Assembly (NCBI GenBank): GCA_963971305.1
Contig: OZ020304.1
Location: 16,350,103 to 16,414,102 of the forward strand
Reading direction: 5' to 3'
From: Arcuatula senhousia
Taxonomy: Eukaryota > Mollusca > Bivalvia > Mytilida > Mytilidae
Length of the DNA stretch: 64,000 bases
How positions within the stretch are numbered: position 1 is the stretch's first letter; each line of letters starts with the position of its first letter. Shown piece after piece: positions 36,001-47,352 of the stretch. Below the pieces are notes generated by a model. It was not told the origin of the DNA. It was given only the letters and a program-made list of their open reading frames with translations, and did no database searches. The position numbers were made by a program, and so were the translations under genes.

Positions 36001-37199
36001 AACGATTAACACTTACTACTTTTAAAGTTTCTTTTTAAATCGATATTTTCTGTTAACCTATCTACCCTCATCTCATTTTTGTTGTATTTTTGCCAGAATG
36101 CATGAACGAAATAAGTACCAAAAATTTCTAACTCGAAAGTTTTGTTTTCTTTACATTACAAAGCATATCAAATGCGACAACATTTCAGCAAACAAAGTTC
36201 TTCTTTATTTATTTTTATACATACATGGAAAACGTCAATTTTAACCCAATAGTCCTAAGATGAGTCATCGAAGCAGGCAATAGCCATTTTTTTTTACTTA
36301 CTGTCCCCCGACAGCGATACTGTACTATATCCTAGTACTTAAACCTATACAACATGTATTTTAGAAAGAGGGCGACAAAGGAGTAGGTTCACGAACTGCC
36401 TTTTTTGGCCCTAAATCAGGTCATATTTTCAAATTCATTTTTCAGATGAGACTGTGATGGCTTATTAGTTTAGAATAATTGCTTGTTACAAAACAAAATC
36501 ATTTTCAAAGTTTTCTGTAATTATGACGCTGTACAGTGACGTCATATTGTGAGGCTAAAATTGAAAATATGCTAAATTCAGCAGAATTTCACCATTTTTC
36601 ACCTAATTTTTAGTGAAAATGACAATGGCGCCACCCCTCGCCCATAACTGAATATTTTTGCTTAAATTTTACAGATACGTTATTTTCTTCATATTTCAAT
36701 AAAAAATTTGATGGGCGAGGGGTGGCGCCACATATAAAATCACAAAATTGTGAGTGAAAAACTGGTTATTTTGGCCGAAAAGTGAAAAAAATCACTAATT
36801 TAGACTATTTTTGAAGCATTGCAGTGCTACAAAATTAATCAAAACATCAAAAACAAACCATGTTTCATTTAACACTGCTATCCAGCAATACATACACAAA
36901 TTCTCAAGTCAAACAAACCAATTTTAATATTTGTATATTTACAGGGCCAAATATGGGGATTCTTGGCTCTGGTCCTTTCGATCAACGTATTATTCTGGTC
37001 TCCTAAGCGATTATTTTCTCTTAGTTACAAAAAAGAGTACGTTGTACACAGTCTGACAGTTAAATTATAAAGTATTTGACAAAAAAAAATAGAATTCTCA
37101 CACACATGCACACAATTTGGTATTAGAAAGGAAAATCAACACACTCAAGACAAATTGTGACCATCTAGGAAACAGCTATAGACGACTATCAACGGGAGC
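36001..37199. repeat. Non-coding interval containing a strong hairpin at 36626-36730
   Basis: TGGCGCCACCCCTCGCCCAT (36626-36645) and its exact inverse (36711-36730) are separated by 65 bases. Weaker inverted similarity extends outward, with GGCCCTAAAT near 36408 and an inverse ACAGGGCCAAAT near 36943. The whole may be a fold-back element of roughly 0.55 kb. No gene is seen. Confidence 0.6.
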
Positions 37200-37440
37200 T
37201 CAGGTCGTCATAATACTACTTGGACTTCGCCAAGGCTTTTGATTATGTCTTTTTTTTTACCTTTTACATGAGCAACAGAAACATCATTCGATAAATTAAG
37301 ACTTATCTCCACATCATATACCAATCATAGCGAAGAACTAGATGGGGGGTCTGCACAGAAAAAGGACCTCTGTTATTTTTAGCCACGGGTGTTTTAGCAT
37401 ATATTAACGATATTCCAGAAGCAGAATTCAAAATCCTGTA
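37200..37440 (+). pseudogene. Second LINE reverse-transcriptase remnant
   Basis: YLDFAKAFDYV is encoded at 37217-37249, a near-perfect LINE RT motif. About 100 bases on, in a shifted frame, comes VCTEKGPLLFLATGVLAYIN followed by DIPEAEF. That resembles [22 protein letters not shown]. Frames are disrupted and no YADD box was found before the minisatellite that follows. It differs from the remnant at 28.9-29.8 kb and so represents another LINE lineage. Confidence 0.75.
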
Positions 37441-37570
37441 CCATTTAGAACCAGAACTACAGTCGACTAATCAATAAACCAATCCAAATGTACAGCAATC
37501 AGAGTCATTTCGACACTACCGATCATCACTTCATTGTCATACATTAGAGGTTGAGGACTCCATGCAGCAA

Positions 37571-38125
37571 ATGTCATGGATTCATGCACCTTTAAACCAC
37601 ACTCTATCGTACTCCAGCAAATGTCGTGGATTCATGCACCTTTAAAACAACACTCTATCGTACTCCAGCAAATGTCATGGATTCATGCACCTTTAAAACA
37701 ACACTCTATCGTACTCCAGCAAATGTCATGGATTCATGCACCTTTAAAACAACACTCTATCGTACTCCAGCAAATGTCATGGATTCATGCACCTTTAAAA
37801 CAACACTCTATCGTACTCCAGCAAATGTCATGGATTCATGCACCTTTAAAACAACACTCTATCGTACTCCAGCAAATGTCATGGATTCATGCACCTTTAA
37901 AACAACACTCTATCGTACTCCAGCAAATGTCATGGATTCATGCACCCTTAAAACAACACTATATCGTACTCCAGTAAATGTCATGGATTCATGCACCTTT
38001 AAAACAACACTCTATCGTACTCCAGTAAATGTCATGGATTCATGCACCCTTAAAACAACACTCTATCGTACTCCAGTAAATGTCATGGATTCATGCACCT
38101 TTAAAACAACACTCTATCGTGAAAC
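37571..38125 (+). repeat. 51-bp minisatellite, about 11 copies
   Basis: The unit starts ATGTCATGGATTCATGCACC and continues TTTAAAACAACACTCTATCG then TACTCCAGCAA. Registers begin at 37571, 37621 (first spacing 50 bp), 37672, 37723, 37774, 37825, 37876, 37927, 37978, 38029 and 38080. Because 51 is a multiple of three and no frame used contains a stop, two long overlapping open frames with 17-residue periodic repeats appear, but they lack any start, splice or domain support. The last copies carry AGTAAATG in place of AGCAAATG, and some read CCCTTAAA in place of CCTTTAAA, showing directional variant spread. Confidence 0.92.
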
Positions 38126-38527
38126 AAACGCGTTGTTGATGTAGAACTACTTCCTGGTGTGGTTTACAGGAAACCCAAAGAACTATCCAAAACAAAAAAT
38201 GTGACAAGAGGTACTTTATTTGATCCTTTTAAACATTCTAATATGAAATATGGGATGCCAGCACCCATAACCTATTTGAATCAGACATGTTGACCAGGCA
38301 CAAAAACCGGCACTCATTTAACCGAAAGTAACTTCTTGTTATAACATACCCGACAAATCACGTGATACTACAATAATGTATCGATACATGTTTAAACAAA
38401 CCATTGAATGATGTATACGGGAAGGGAACACAAGTGGAAGGGAAACTTTACTAATGATTGAAAATTCAAAAGTAATTGGTTGCCCCGAAACTTTCATGCA
38501 ATATAATTTGTTTTATGTGTTCTAAAT

Positions 38528-38640
38528 ATAGAAATACTGAGATGTGGAATAAGTCTACGTAACACAGTTCACATAACAAGCGGCTTTTTAGAAAGACCAT
38601 TATGGATAACCGCCAGCAGCCTTCAACGAGGCCAGTATCC
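38528..38640 (+). mobile_element. Family C element, second copy
   Basis: TGAGATGTGGAATAAGT, AACCGCCAGCAGCC and TCAACGAGGCCA match the 157-bp insertion at 14274-14430 in the same order, with scattered substitutions. The right part seen in that copy is not recognisable here. Boundaries are approximate. Confidence 0.6.
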
Positions 38641-39940
38641 CAAGCTTAAAAATGGTGACACTGACAAAAATTTTGAAAAAAACGTTATTCAACAGGTCGA
38701 GGATTGATATTTGATATGATTTAATTTTGACCACTTCAAATATATGAGCATTCTCTTCGATTCTATTATCTGGATGATATTTTTCGTCGTTTGAAATACC
38801 CGAGAGTCACCCATAAAGTACCGATCGAAGACACTACCAATGTAATTGTTGAAAAAAAGAATCACTCGAGGATAATCATCTTCATAATAAGACTGGACCT
38901 CACCTTATGAACTATTTTTGATGTGTCACATGTCAAATTTTACCGCCTTAAAAATGTTATCCATCCTTAATACACAGATTTTATTGTTAGCTCGACAAAA
39001 GAACCCAATACTTAACAAGATCCATCAAAATGGATCTTAAACGGTTGGTATTTAGTAAATATATTTGTCATGTCCCGGAGCGATCGCAACAGGGATTAAA
39101 AACACCTACTGAGGGAACCCGAAACCACATTGCATTGTTAGATATATCGGACAAAAATATCGTATGCTATAATTATATGATTAGTCTAAACCCAGATGTA
39201 TTCAATGAATAGTAATGATTTCATGGACTCGGGACTATACACATGTCGGATTTCATGTATACGTAGAACTTGGCCACAGAGTGCCCGATTGGCAAAAGTA
39301 AGGAGCCAGAATGAGGCTCGGCAGGTCGTAAAATCGTCTTTAGAAAAAGTAGATTTTAATGCACATTTTTACTTAGGTCGCGGCTTGTGAATGTCGGAAG
39401 TAGGTCCTAAATTAACAACCTTTAGGTCGCTGGTTGTGATTTTTTCACCCTGCCTGCGGTATCCTCGAGGTCCTAGTTTTCCTGAACTGGAAATGAAATG
39501 CCAGAAGAGTGCCTATCTATAATATTTTTTCACGTTAACTACTCCAAATGGAAAAGTTATTGAAGAAATGTTTATATGTTTATCTTTTAAAAATTTCTCA
39601 CCATTTAATCCACGTTCATGAGAATATTTGATGTTTTTGACAGTTCGACCGGACTGGGGACAAATTCTTTTCAAATGACTCGAGAAATAACCTTGTCAGC
39701 TGGACACCATTGGTCAATCAAAGATCAAGTCAAGATTCTAGTTTGTTTATATAGGGATTTACAGCTTGTGAAAATTATTCGGAAAGCATGAAACAATGAT
39801 GAAATGATTATCATTGTGTAAATATACAAAGAAATCCTGACACTTGTTATTTAATTTGATATATATTCGGTATCTATATATTCATTGCTTTTTATTAACC
39901 AACTAAGTAGATTATTAGTCTATCTGCCCTTACTTAATGA
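38641..39940. other. Non-coding interval
   Basis: Two short open frames at 39030-39212 and 39196-39390 are unrecognised. A locally GC-richer stretch at 39270-39480 (GGTCGCGGCTTGTGA and GGTCGCTGGTTGTGA as near repeats) has no known identity. Confidence 0.4.
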
Positions 39941-39948
39941 AATGCCAA

Positions 39949-41166
39949 ACAGGGCCATTATGAAAAAACAGGGCATTATGACAGGGCCATTATGGCAGAA
40001 AACAGGGCCATTATGGATTTGAAACAAGATGGCCGACATCATTTTACTTCAGATGTTTTAGCAATTTGAATTAAAAAAGTATCAAATGTTACACGTTGGA
40101 AATAGGGTTAAACTACCGTTTGGTTTTCTGTGAATTAATTTATTTTGTTGTAGATGGCTTATACTGCATGTAACTCAATGGTCATTTCACATTTAGATGT
40201 TTTATACCCTTTTAGTTTCCTTTAAAATTTCTTAAATAGGCTATCTTTTTTTACCTTGATCAAACAAGGTTTTTATATTTATTTTTATACGTTTTATTTA
40301 AAAACTCAACTAAGCCAACGTCCCTTAAAACTTTGCTGCACTATTAATTCACAATTAATTAAAAATAAACAAAGTAAATGGTTCCTACCTGAAGATAAAC
40401 CTATATACAGAGTCTGAGATCCTGTCTGTTTCTGTCAGGTTTCTAAAACAACCTTCTGAATGTCAATAGTTTGAATAAAATATTGATGTACAGAAAATAT
40501 GCAAAACCCTGGCAAACTTTAAAGATGTCTGCTAAAGGGGGATTCTTGTTTGGGGAAAGAAATGGGTTGTAATTTGGTACTTCAACTCATCCCCTGAAAA
40601 TTTTGTCCCTAAAAATATAACTAAAATTGTTATTATTTGACCACATCATATGATCTGTAGTTTTATTAGTTAAATATTTTGTACTTTGCACAATAATTTC
40701 TCAAATAAATAAGATATTTTGCAAATAGTTTTAATAGTAAGAACAAAAAAAAAAAATGAAACGAGCAGATCTCAATTATGTCAATGATAAATTTTAAAAT
40801 TTTCTATTATCAATCTAAGACAAATGTATGTGATTTATGCATCTGCAAAGTAAAAGCCTAGAACAAAATGGTCATAAGCTATTAGACATGCATTTCAAAG
40901 AAATATTGGGCTAAAGAAGGTTTTACGAGTTACAGCTCACTTCTCCACTCAGTGTAATTTGTTTATTTTCTAGTTGGTTAATAAAAGTATTAAGAAATGG
41001 GTGATTTTAGAATGGCCCTGTTATATGTTCTCGGTCTGCAATAATGGCCCTCGGAGTCTGTAATGGCCCTCGGCGTTGCCTCGGGCCATTACAAACAGCT
41101 CGGGCCCATTATTGCAGACCTTGAACATATAACAGGGCCATTATAAAAACACCCATTTATTAATAC
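39949..41166. repeat. Possible fold-back element with a ~180-nt terminal hairpin
   Basis: Positions about 40987-41072 and 41080-41166 form a long imperfect hairpin: AAATGGGTG, AATGGCCCTGTTATATGTTC, GGTCTGCAATAATGG and TAATGGCCC pair with their inverses around a short CGTTG centre. ACAGGGCCATTATG is repeated three to four times at 39949-40015, in the orientation of the right arm. The segment between is AT-rich and non-coding. Treating the whole as one element is inference; the hairpin itself is plain in the sequence. Confidence 0.6.
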
Positions 41167-41236
41167 CATAGTAATGTATAAGCTGTGGTCTTCTTTAAAC
41201 TATAGATAGAACTACAAAATAATTCTCTTTTTTAAT

Positions 41237-41532
41237 CATGAGGCGATTCTGATATCGGGTAAGTGCTCAGCCCGGAGGGTGACCAAGTGTGCACCATAGG
41301 TGTTTAAATAAGGTGGCCCTCGTACGCGGTGTCTGTAATACGAAAACACTGTCCGCTGACCCTATGCGGAGAGTGCCAATCTTCATGCAATTAAAAGATC
41401 ACCTTGCATGTGAACCGCCAAAAAAGGCTAGATTTTCCACCCTTCTCTCCCTCTCCCTTTTCCTGTGGTCTACAATATTTATTGCTCCTTTGTTTCCAAT
41501 CCCACTCCCATATTGCTCGCTCTGTCCAAAAT
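41237..41532 (+). mobile_element. SINE copy (family A, 17.5-kb subfamily), 3'-truncated
   Basis: GTAAGTGCTCAGCCCGGAGG, GGTGGCCCTCGTACGCGG and TTCCTGTGGTCTACAATA follow the order of the reverse-complemented copy at 17503-17978. It ends abruptly at about 41532, where a second SINE of the other subfamily starts mid-body. Confidence 0.7.
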
Positions 41533-41893
41533 CGACTGGGAGGTGTGCCCTAGGTGGTTGAATGGGACAGTCCTGTCATAATGAATTCCGGGATCGTCAG
41601 GCCATAAAGAGGATAACCTGCATGACCGCAAACTATAGTGGTTTACTGTGTAGGAAAAAATATCACGTTCCTCACACGTTAAAGAACCCTATTGGAAATG
41701 ATCCCCATGCAGGAGGCTAAATTGCCCATCACTCCTTTTTTCCAGGGTCAGTCGAAATTCTCCTCCCGATTGGTCTAGTTTCCCCCTTTCCTCTACTTCA
41801 TCATCATGTTATGTTCATTTTATCACCCCTTTCATGTTCATCTCCTGGATAACGTGAAATCACGCTGCTTGGGAGTAAAGCAATAAATAACTA
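41533..41893 (+). mobile_element. SINE copy (family A, 57-kb subfamily), 5'-truncated
   Basis: AGGTGGTTGAATGGGACAG, CACACGTTAAAGAACCCTA, GATCCCCATGCAGGAGGCTA and TTGGGAGTAAAGCAATAAAT match the full copy at 57151-57662. It ends with a short AACTAATTAA tail. The direct join to the preceding subfamily copy suggests a hybrid or recombined SINE pair. Confidence 0.75.
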
Positions 41894-41934
41894 ATTAATC
41901 CATATTTCTTTTATTGTTTGTCTTCCTGATTTGA

Positions 41935-42150
41935 CACACTGAACTGACTGTTGGCAACGCGACGGGTGTGCTATAGCAAGCAGGAACCGCTTACTCTTCC
42001 AGGGCACCTGAGTTCACTCTCTCGTTTCGACTGGAGTTCGCGTTGTTGATTGACATTCAGTTCTTTTGTGTTTCCATGTTTTACATGTTGTCTGTTTTGG
42101 TCCCGTTCTTGTTGGTGTTAACTGGTTTTGTCTCTGCCCTTTCGGATACC
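41935..42150 (-). repeat. Dispersed repeat family B, reverse copy
   Basis: GGCAACGCGACGGGTGTGC, CAGGGCACCTGAGTTCACTC, TTGTTGGTGTTAACTGGTTT and CTGCCCTTTCGGA are the inverse of landmarks in 25050-25290. It is followed at 42175-42275 by a short SINE 3'-end fragment (CATCATTTTATGTTGATTG and GCATGGGCGTAAA). Confidence 0.72.
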
Positions 42151-42488
42151 CCATTGGTACCTCTGCTTCTCTCATGCATCATCATTTTATGTTGATTGTA
42201 TCATCCTTTTCATGTTCATTACATGTCTTTATTTAAACTATCTATATATATGTGTTGCATGGGCGTAAATCGCCTATTTACTTACCGGATGCTAGGGTGC
42301 GGATATGGAGAAAACGCAAAAATACTAAACAGGGACGGTCAATTCCAAGTGTCCAAGAAGAGTTTACGATATATGAAACATCAGTACATATCACAGAATT
42401 CAAAGGTGGCAATGGAGTGTTGGTACAGTCATTTAGAATGCCAAACCTCCCTGTTCCACTTTTGTGTTGAAGAAGACAACAAAGCTAT

Positions 42489-42740
42489 AAACAATCCGTT
42501 TAAAACTGTCAAAACCCTATAAGGTTCTTCCCACCCCAGACATAGGTTGATCTTAGTCATAATTAGGTTTCTAATTGTGCATTTTTGGTTTAATTGTTCT
42601 ACACTCTTCATATTCATATATATTAAATTGTTAGGTATTTTCAATCTTAAGATACATAGAGTGCCTCTGATGAGTCTGTGATAGACGAAACGCTCGTCAG
42701 GCGAAGTAAGGTTATTGTCTTGAACTTTGTTGTAATCTTT
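42489..42740 (+). repeat. Single hammerhead-bearing repeat unit, inverse of the 25-kb array
   Basis: AAGGTTCTTCCCACCCCAGA, CATAGGTTGATCTTAGTCAT and TCTTCATATTCATAT precede the ribozyme, matching the reverse complement of the 25.6-26.5-kb units with moderate divergence. It is alone, not tandem. Its open frames are not convincing genes. Confidence 0.75.
42662..42703 (+). ncRNA. Hammerhead ribozyme, type I, intact core
   Basis: In order: stem I TGCCT, CTGATGA, stem II GTCT/AGAC with loop GTGAT, GAAA, short stem III CGCTCG, the GTC triplet (cleavage between 42698 and 42699) and the stem I partner AGGCG. All invariant core bases are present. Stem I pairs over five bases with one G-U wobble, and stem II is fully Watson-Crick. 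Stem III is only about 2 bp, so efficient self-cleavage would probably require a dimer, as known for type I animal hammerheads. Confidence 0.87.
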
Positions 42741-45700
42741 ATTTTGGATCCTGTAGCATGCAGCACAACTGACCAAAAGAGTGCTAAACCTCTGAGTACC
42801 TCCCCCCAATTAAAAAGCCAAGAGGCCAAAGATACCTTTCGATTTTTCGACGTTAATCTGTTTAATCATGCCTGGTTACTAGTAACTTGGATATGTAATA
42901 CGTACATGTTGCACATGCATGTGCTGTATTTCATTCTTTGACTTTGAGATTCAAAAACCACCTTTTTCTTCATATTTTCTGCTAAGTATTTCATTCACAA
43001 ACACATAAAGGAAGGTACGTGACCAGTCAATTGCAAGTTAGATGCATGTTTTAGAACTCCTCCTTAACTCAAAAGTTTATATTGAAAATGACTTAGATGT
43101 ATGAAAATTGATTTATCATTATTGTTTAATTATTTTTTTTCTGAAATTGCATGAATTAAAGACTTTTTTCTCTAACCAAACTGTAATTTTCAAATATATT
43201 GATACCATGAATTTTTTTCTTTATTTTTTATCTCTTCCATGCAGTGATAATTAGAAGCATAGATTCCATTTGCTAATTTTCCAGTAGACTTTTAGATTGT
43301 ACAAATATTTTTTGATGATTCACAATGAGAGATATAAAGAGATTCAGCTTATTTATACATCTTCAGATTATTATCTAGAATAAATACGAGGTGAAGTACT
43401 TCGTTTTTATTTTGGCAAATGCTTCCTCTGTCATACTATGACACTTGTATTCAAATAAACAAGAATGTCAACCCGTCTTCTTGGGCAAAACTTTTCACTT
43501 TAGAATAACAAATTGGCCTAGTTCGATATTTTTGAAAATGTTTCAACTGACAATAAATGGAATCTTTCTTAACTCTTTAAATTTGAAAGGAACCAAAAAT
43601 AGCTTTAGACAAGACCCGAATCCGATTTTCGATTTGAATCATTTAACATTTACAAGTATTTGCACATGGCAGGATTTTGTAAAGTAAAGAGCGCTTTGTT
43701 TCTCTATTTTTATAATAAGAAAACTTAAGTAGAATAAAATGGCTCATGAAAATGATCCGTGTAAAAAGACAAAATATTAATGAAACCTTAATAAACAAGT
43801 TTAAGAGTATGCATTTTTAAAGACAAATATAATTTCTAAAAAAGTACAAGTGACCTATGACCTAAGTGCATGCTAATATATTTACCATTATTTTGAACCA
43901 TTTTTGTTCCATGGGACATAATGTAGAACCCATGTTAAATGGATTCCAGAGTATATGATTAATTTGTCCAGGGACTATTAATTTTCGTCCAAAACAGGAA
44001 ATAAGACATTTTAAGCGTATTGTAATAACAATCGTTGACTAGGGTGATATATGTTTTAGTGATCCATCTAGCGGCCTTAACGCCCTATTTTACACGGCGA
44101 TGCTCCGGCTTATCTGCTTTACACATTAAAGTTTCAAGCATAAGAGGAAATCCGCACCATCAAAGAAAATTTTACATACTGATTTTGTGATTTATTTGAT
44201 AATGATTTTGTCGTATTGAATTAGATTAATAAGTTTGTTATGCACATTAAATATACATCTGGTATATTGGAAAGTAAATATTATTTCAAACTTGATAATA
44301 GGAAAAGCAATGCTATTTAATGGAAATTCATTTCTGGTAGGACGATTATCATGAGCTCTCTAATTAAAAGGTAGTTTAGACCATGAAATATCTCCTCCTT
44401 GTGACCTCTTAGATGAGTCTTACCTAACTCATTAATCACAAATGTAACCAGGTACAATGGATAGCTTAATCACTAGCTGTGCTTCCTCCCAAAACTCTTT
44501 GAATTGAAATGCACCTTTGCGTTGCTTCCTACTAAGGTATTGCTGCTATTAGATCATACGAAATTCTGACTGTACGTTTGTATGAAAAAAACTAGATTGT
44601 GTTGCGGATATATGTTGGCTTCTAGCGTTGTGACTTTCTTAGTCAACCTATCAAATTTCAAATTATCTGTATTTTACAACATAACCTTTTTGTTTAGTTG
44701 CTTTATTAAAAACCAATCATGGTATTCAATGCTTATCAATAAATTTAAGAATATCTAACACCAGAATAAATATTTCATCCTTTTATAGTAGAAATTGTTT
44801 GTCACTTTATATTTATCTTTGATTCTGAATTCTAAGTTTGTTTTTATCAATTTAGTTGTGACTTAAAGTTCCCTTTTTTGTTTGGATTAGTCCCTTGTAG
44901 TTCCCTATTTTTACACAACTATTCCCGAAAACAAATAGTACTATGTTTTTACTATATATGTTACCCATCAGATTATGCATGTTCATGATATATATTAGTT
45001 GGTCGATCACGAGGACTTTGGACCCGCAGCACTATAGTCCACCCAATAACAAGGACCATTGAAGATAATCACATACTTGTTTGAAATGTCCTAGATAAAG
45101 CTCTCCATCTGAAGAAGCCGTATCATCGACGATGCAGTGGGGCTAACGAAGTACCTGTTAGATACCCAACTTCCTTATTTACAAACAAACAATTATGTAC
45201 CGTTCCGTTTTGAACCCCATTCTCGATGACACTTTAGAAATAGACCTAGTATATATGCTAAATATGATTTTGATATCGTAAGCAATATGACATTGCAAAA
45301 ACAATTTTGCATATTAGTCATATATGTTTCAAGGTTTTTAAAGAAACTCTACTTCTAAGTTTTTTTTCGTAAAAGCGACAATTTTTTACATGTGATTCTT
45401 TTATTTTACTCAGTCATATTTTCATGCATTATTCAATACTTTTAATTCTCCGTGCAATAATTTTAATTATAGAAAAAAAATCACTTTTCATCAGGTTTGA
45501 GCTATTATCATTTACCACACATTTTTGCTTAATTTAACAAATTTCATATCTTTATTTTATCCTATAATTGAAGCCTTTTGTTTGATTTCCAATTGAAGAA
45601 ATGTCAAGAAAAATAAGTTGATGAAGAATGATTGCCATGTTAACATTAAATATCTTGACAAATACCAAATCTCCTTATACTTATGAATTATATATTACAC

Positions 45701-46630
45701 CATCTTAATTATGTAACCAAATAAAGCTAAAATACGAAGAGAACAATGGGCAAGTCGTAAAATTATCGGATTATTTTCTTTAGTAATTGATCCTTTCCAA
45801 GCGATTTTTTTCTTTTGCACAGTTCTCCTCAGCTGGAAGATGTCATCAACAGAAGAATATGACTTAATACACTGATTATATTCCGTGACAAGTAGTAGAC
45901 CACCACTATAATTGTTATTATAAGGCATGTTTTGTCAGGGTCGTGCTGTGTTTCTTGCTGTGCTTTTCGGTATTAAGCCAGATCCGACGTCCAAATAATG
46001 GCGGAAGGAGAATCATGAGACAGCCATTGCCGTTCGCACCAATCTAAATTTATGAATACCGTCCAATTATGAGTAAATAACAATATGTGTCAGAAAATTA
46101 TAACGAGCTAAGGGTTTCTTCTACTTTTACAGTTGTCCTAATAAGGTGACAAGTCCTCACAAGAAGTAAAAAAGAGAAGAAAATTCTAAATCAGTGATAG
46201 TTGGGGTTCATTTAGAAATTCAAAAAACATATATTTTAAAATAGTTTTTTGTTACAAACTTGATCTGTTTTCATAGCAACTTTTTTGCTGCACAGTGTCT
46301 TACAAAAATTCATCAGGTTGAAGACCACACAGATCTCAAATGTTACGATAAACTTGATAGACAAGATATGATTAAAATCTCCAAATCTTTGAATCAATTT
46401 TCTAAAATTCAACATGAAACTTCAAAGGAGGGTTGCTTTAACCTTTCATCTTAAATTAATGCCAAAGCGCCTTTAAAAAGAGCAAAGAATGACGTTTGAC
46501 CCGACACTTTTTTTTTATAAATTGTTGAAAATTTGAAGCGAAAAAATTCGTTTAAAATGCGAAAAGCCACCTCGTTAAAAAAAAGGTGTGTTAAAATGAA
46601 GATATTTTCACAAAAGGTATATGTATTAAG
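42741..46630. other. Non-coding interval before Zic gene B
   Basis: No gene or clear mobile element is recognised. Sequence is AT-rich, and the open frames of 60-80 codons are unsupported. It corresponds to the downstream side of gene B. Confidence 0.5.
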
Positions 46631-46636
46631 TTGCTT

Positions 46637-47352
46637 TTTATTGTGATTTTGATTAATTTAAACGACAAATTCTTTTTCAGAATGTTTTATGCTTAACACT
46701 TTATTGTAAGTCAATCTATGTATTTAAGAAAATCTGATCTACACATAAATACTCTACAAATTATCAATTAATTTTGTCTGTGACAACTTACCCGTAATAA
46801 AGAAATTAAAAAAAAACGAACTTTAATTTATATTAGAAATAAAAACAAATGTGTGGAATTTGAAATATTTTAAACCAGGACAGTTTGCAGGTTGTTTTCA
46901 AAACACGTAGACAGCAGCTCTATTCTCTTAGGGTTTTTACTCTATATACCTTTTAAATATTAAAAAAAAATTCGATTTATGAAAAATATTGTATCTGTGG
47001 CTTGAATATACCTGATAAAACCATGGAGTAAATTAGCCAAGAAGACGGAATCTCTTCAAGAGAATTGAACATCATCAACTTTTAAAATGCAATTCTAAAA
47101 TAAAGGAAATAAAGTTTATAGATTATTTAAATAATTCACTATCATGTGTATTTATCCTTTTGATTTGGGACAACAAAAAGTCAATTTGTAATAGAAAAAA
47201 AAATATTGTAACGAAGTAATCAAGTAATATTAGAATAAATAATTTATAATTATAAGATTTTTAATATATAATCTATGATTAACATTTACATACAATATTG
47301 ATATGCAAAAAGTTAATATCCATTAAAATTACTAGTCCATTGCATTTTTCCT
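46637..47352 (-). other. Presumed 3' untranslated region of Zic gene B
   Basis: Downstream of the stop codon on the - strand, AATAAA hexamers occur at 46700-46705 and 46637-46642 (read as TTTATT on +), which would give a 3' UTR of about 0.65-0.7 kb. Which site is used is unknown. Confidence 0.35.

Noticed and set aside
37571..38125. Possible CRISPR array
   Set aside because: The repeats are contiguous with no unique spacers, and the genome is eukaryotic.
37576..38144. Two long periodic open frames (133 and 172 codons) as a possible repeat protein
   Set aside because: A 51-bp minisatellite without stops yields such frames automatically. No signal peptide, exon structure or family resemblance is seen.
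42196..42522. 108-codon frame as a gene
   Set aside because: It crosses a SINE tail fragment and the edge of a hammerhead repeat, so it joins unrelated repeat sequence.
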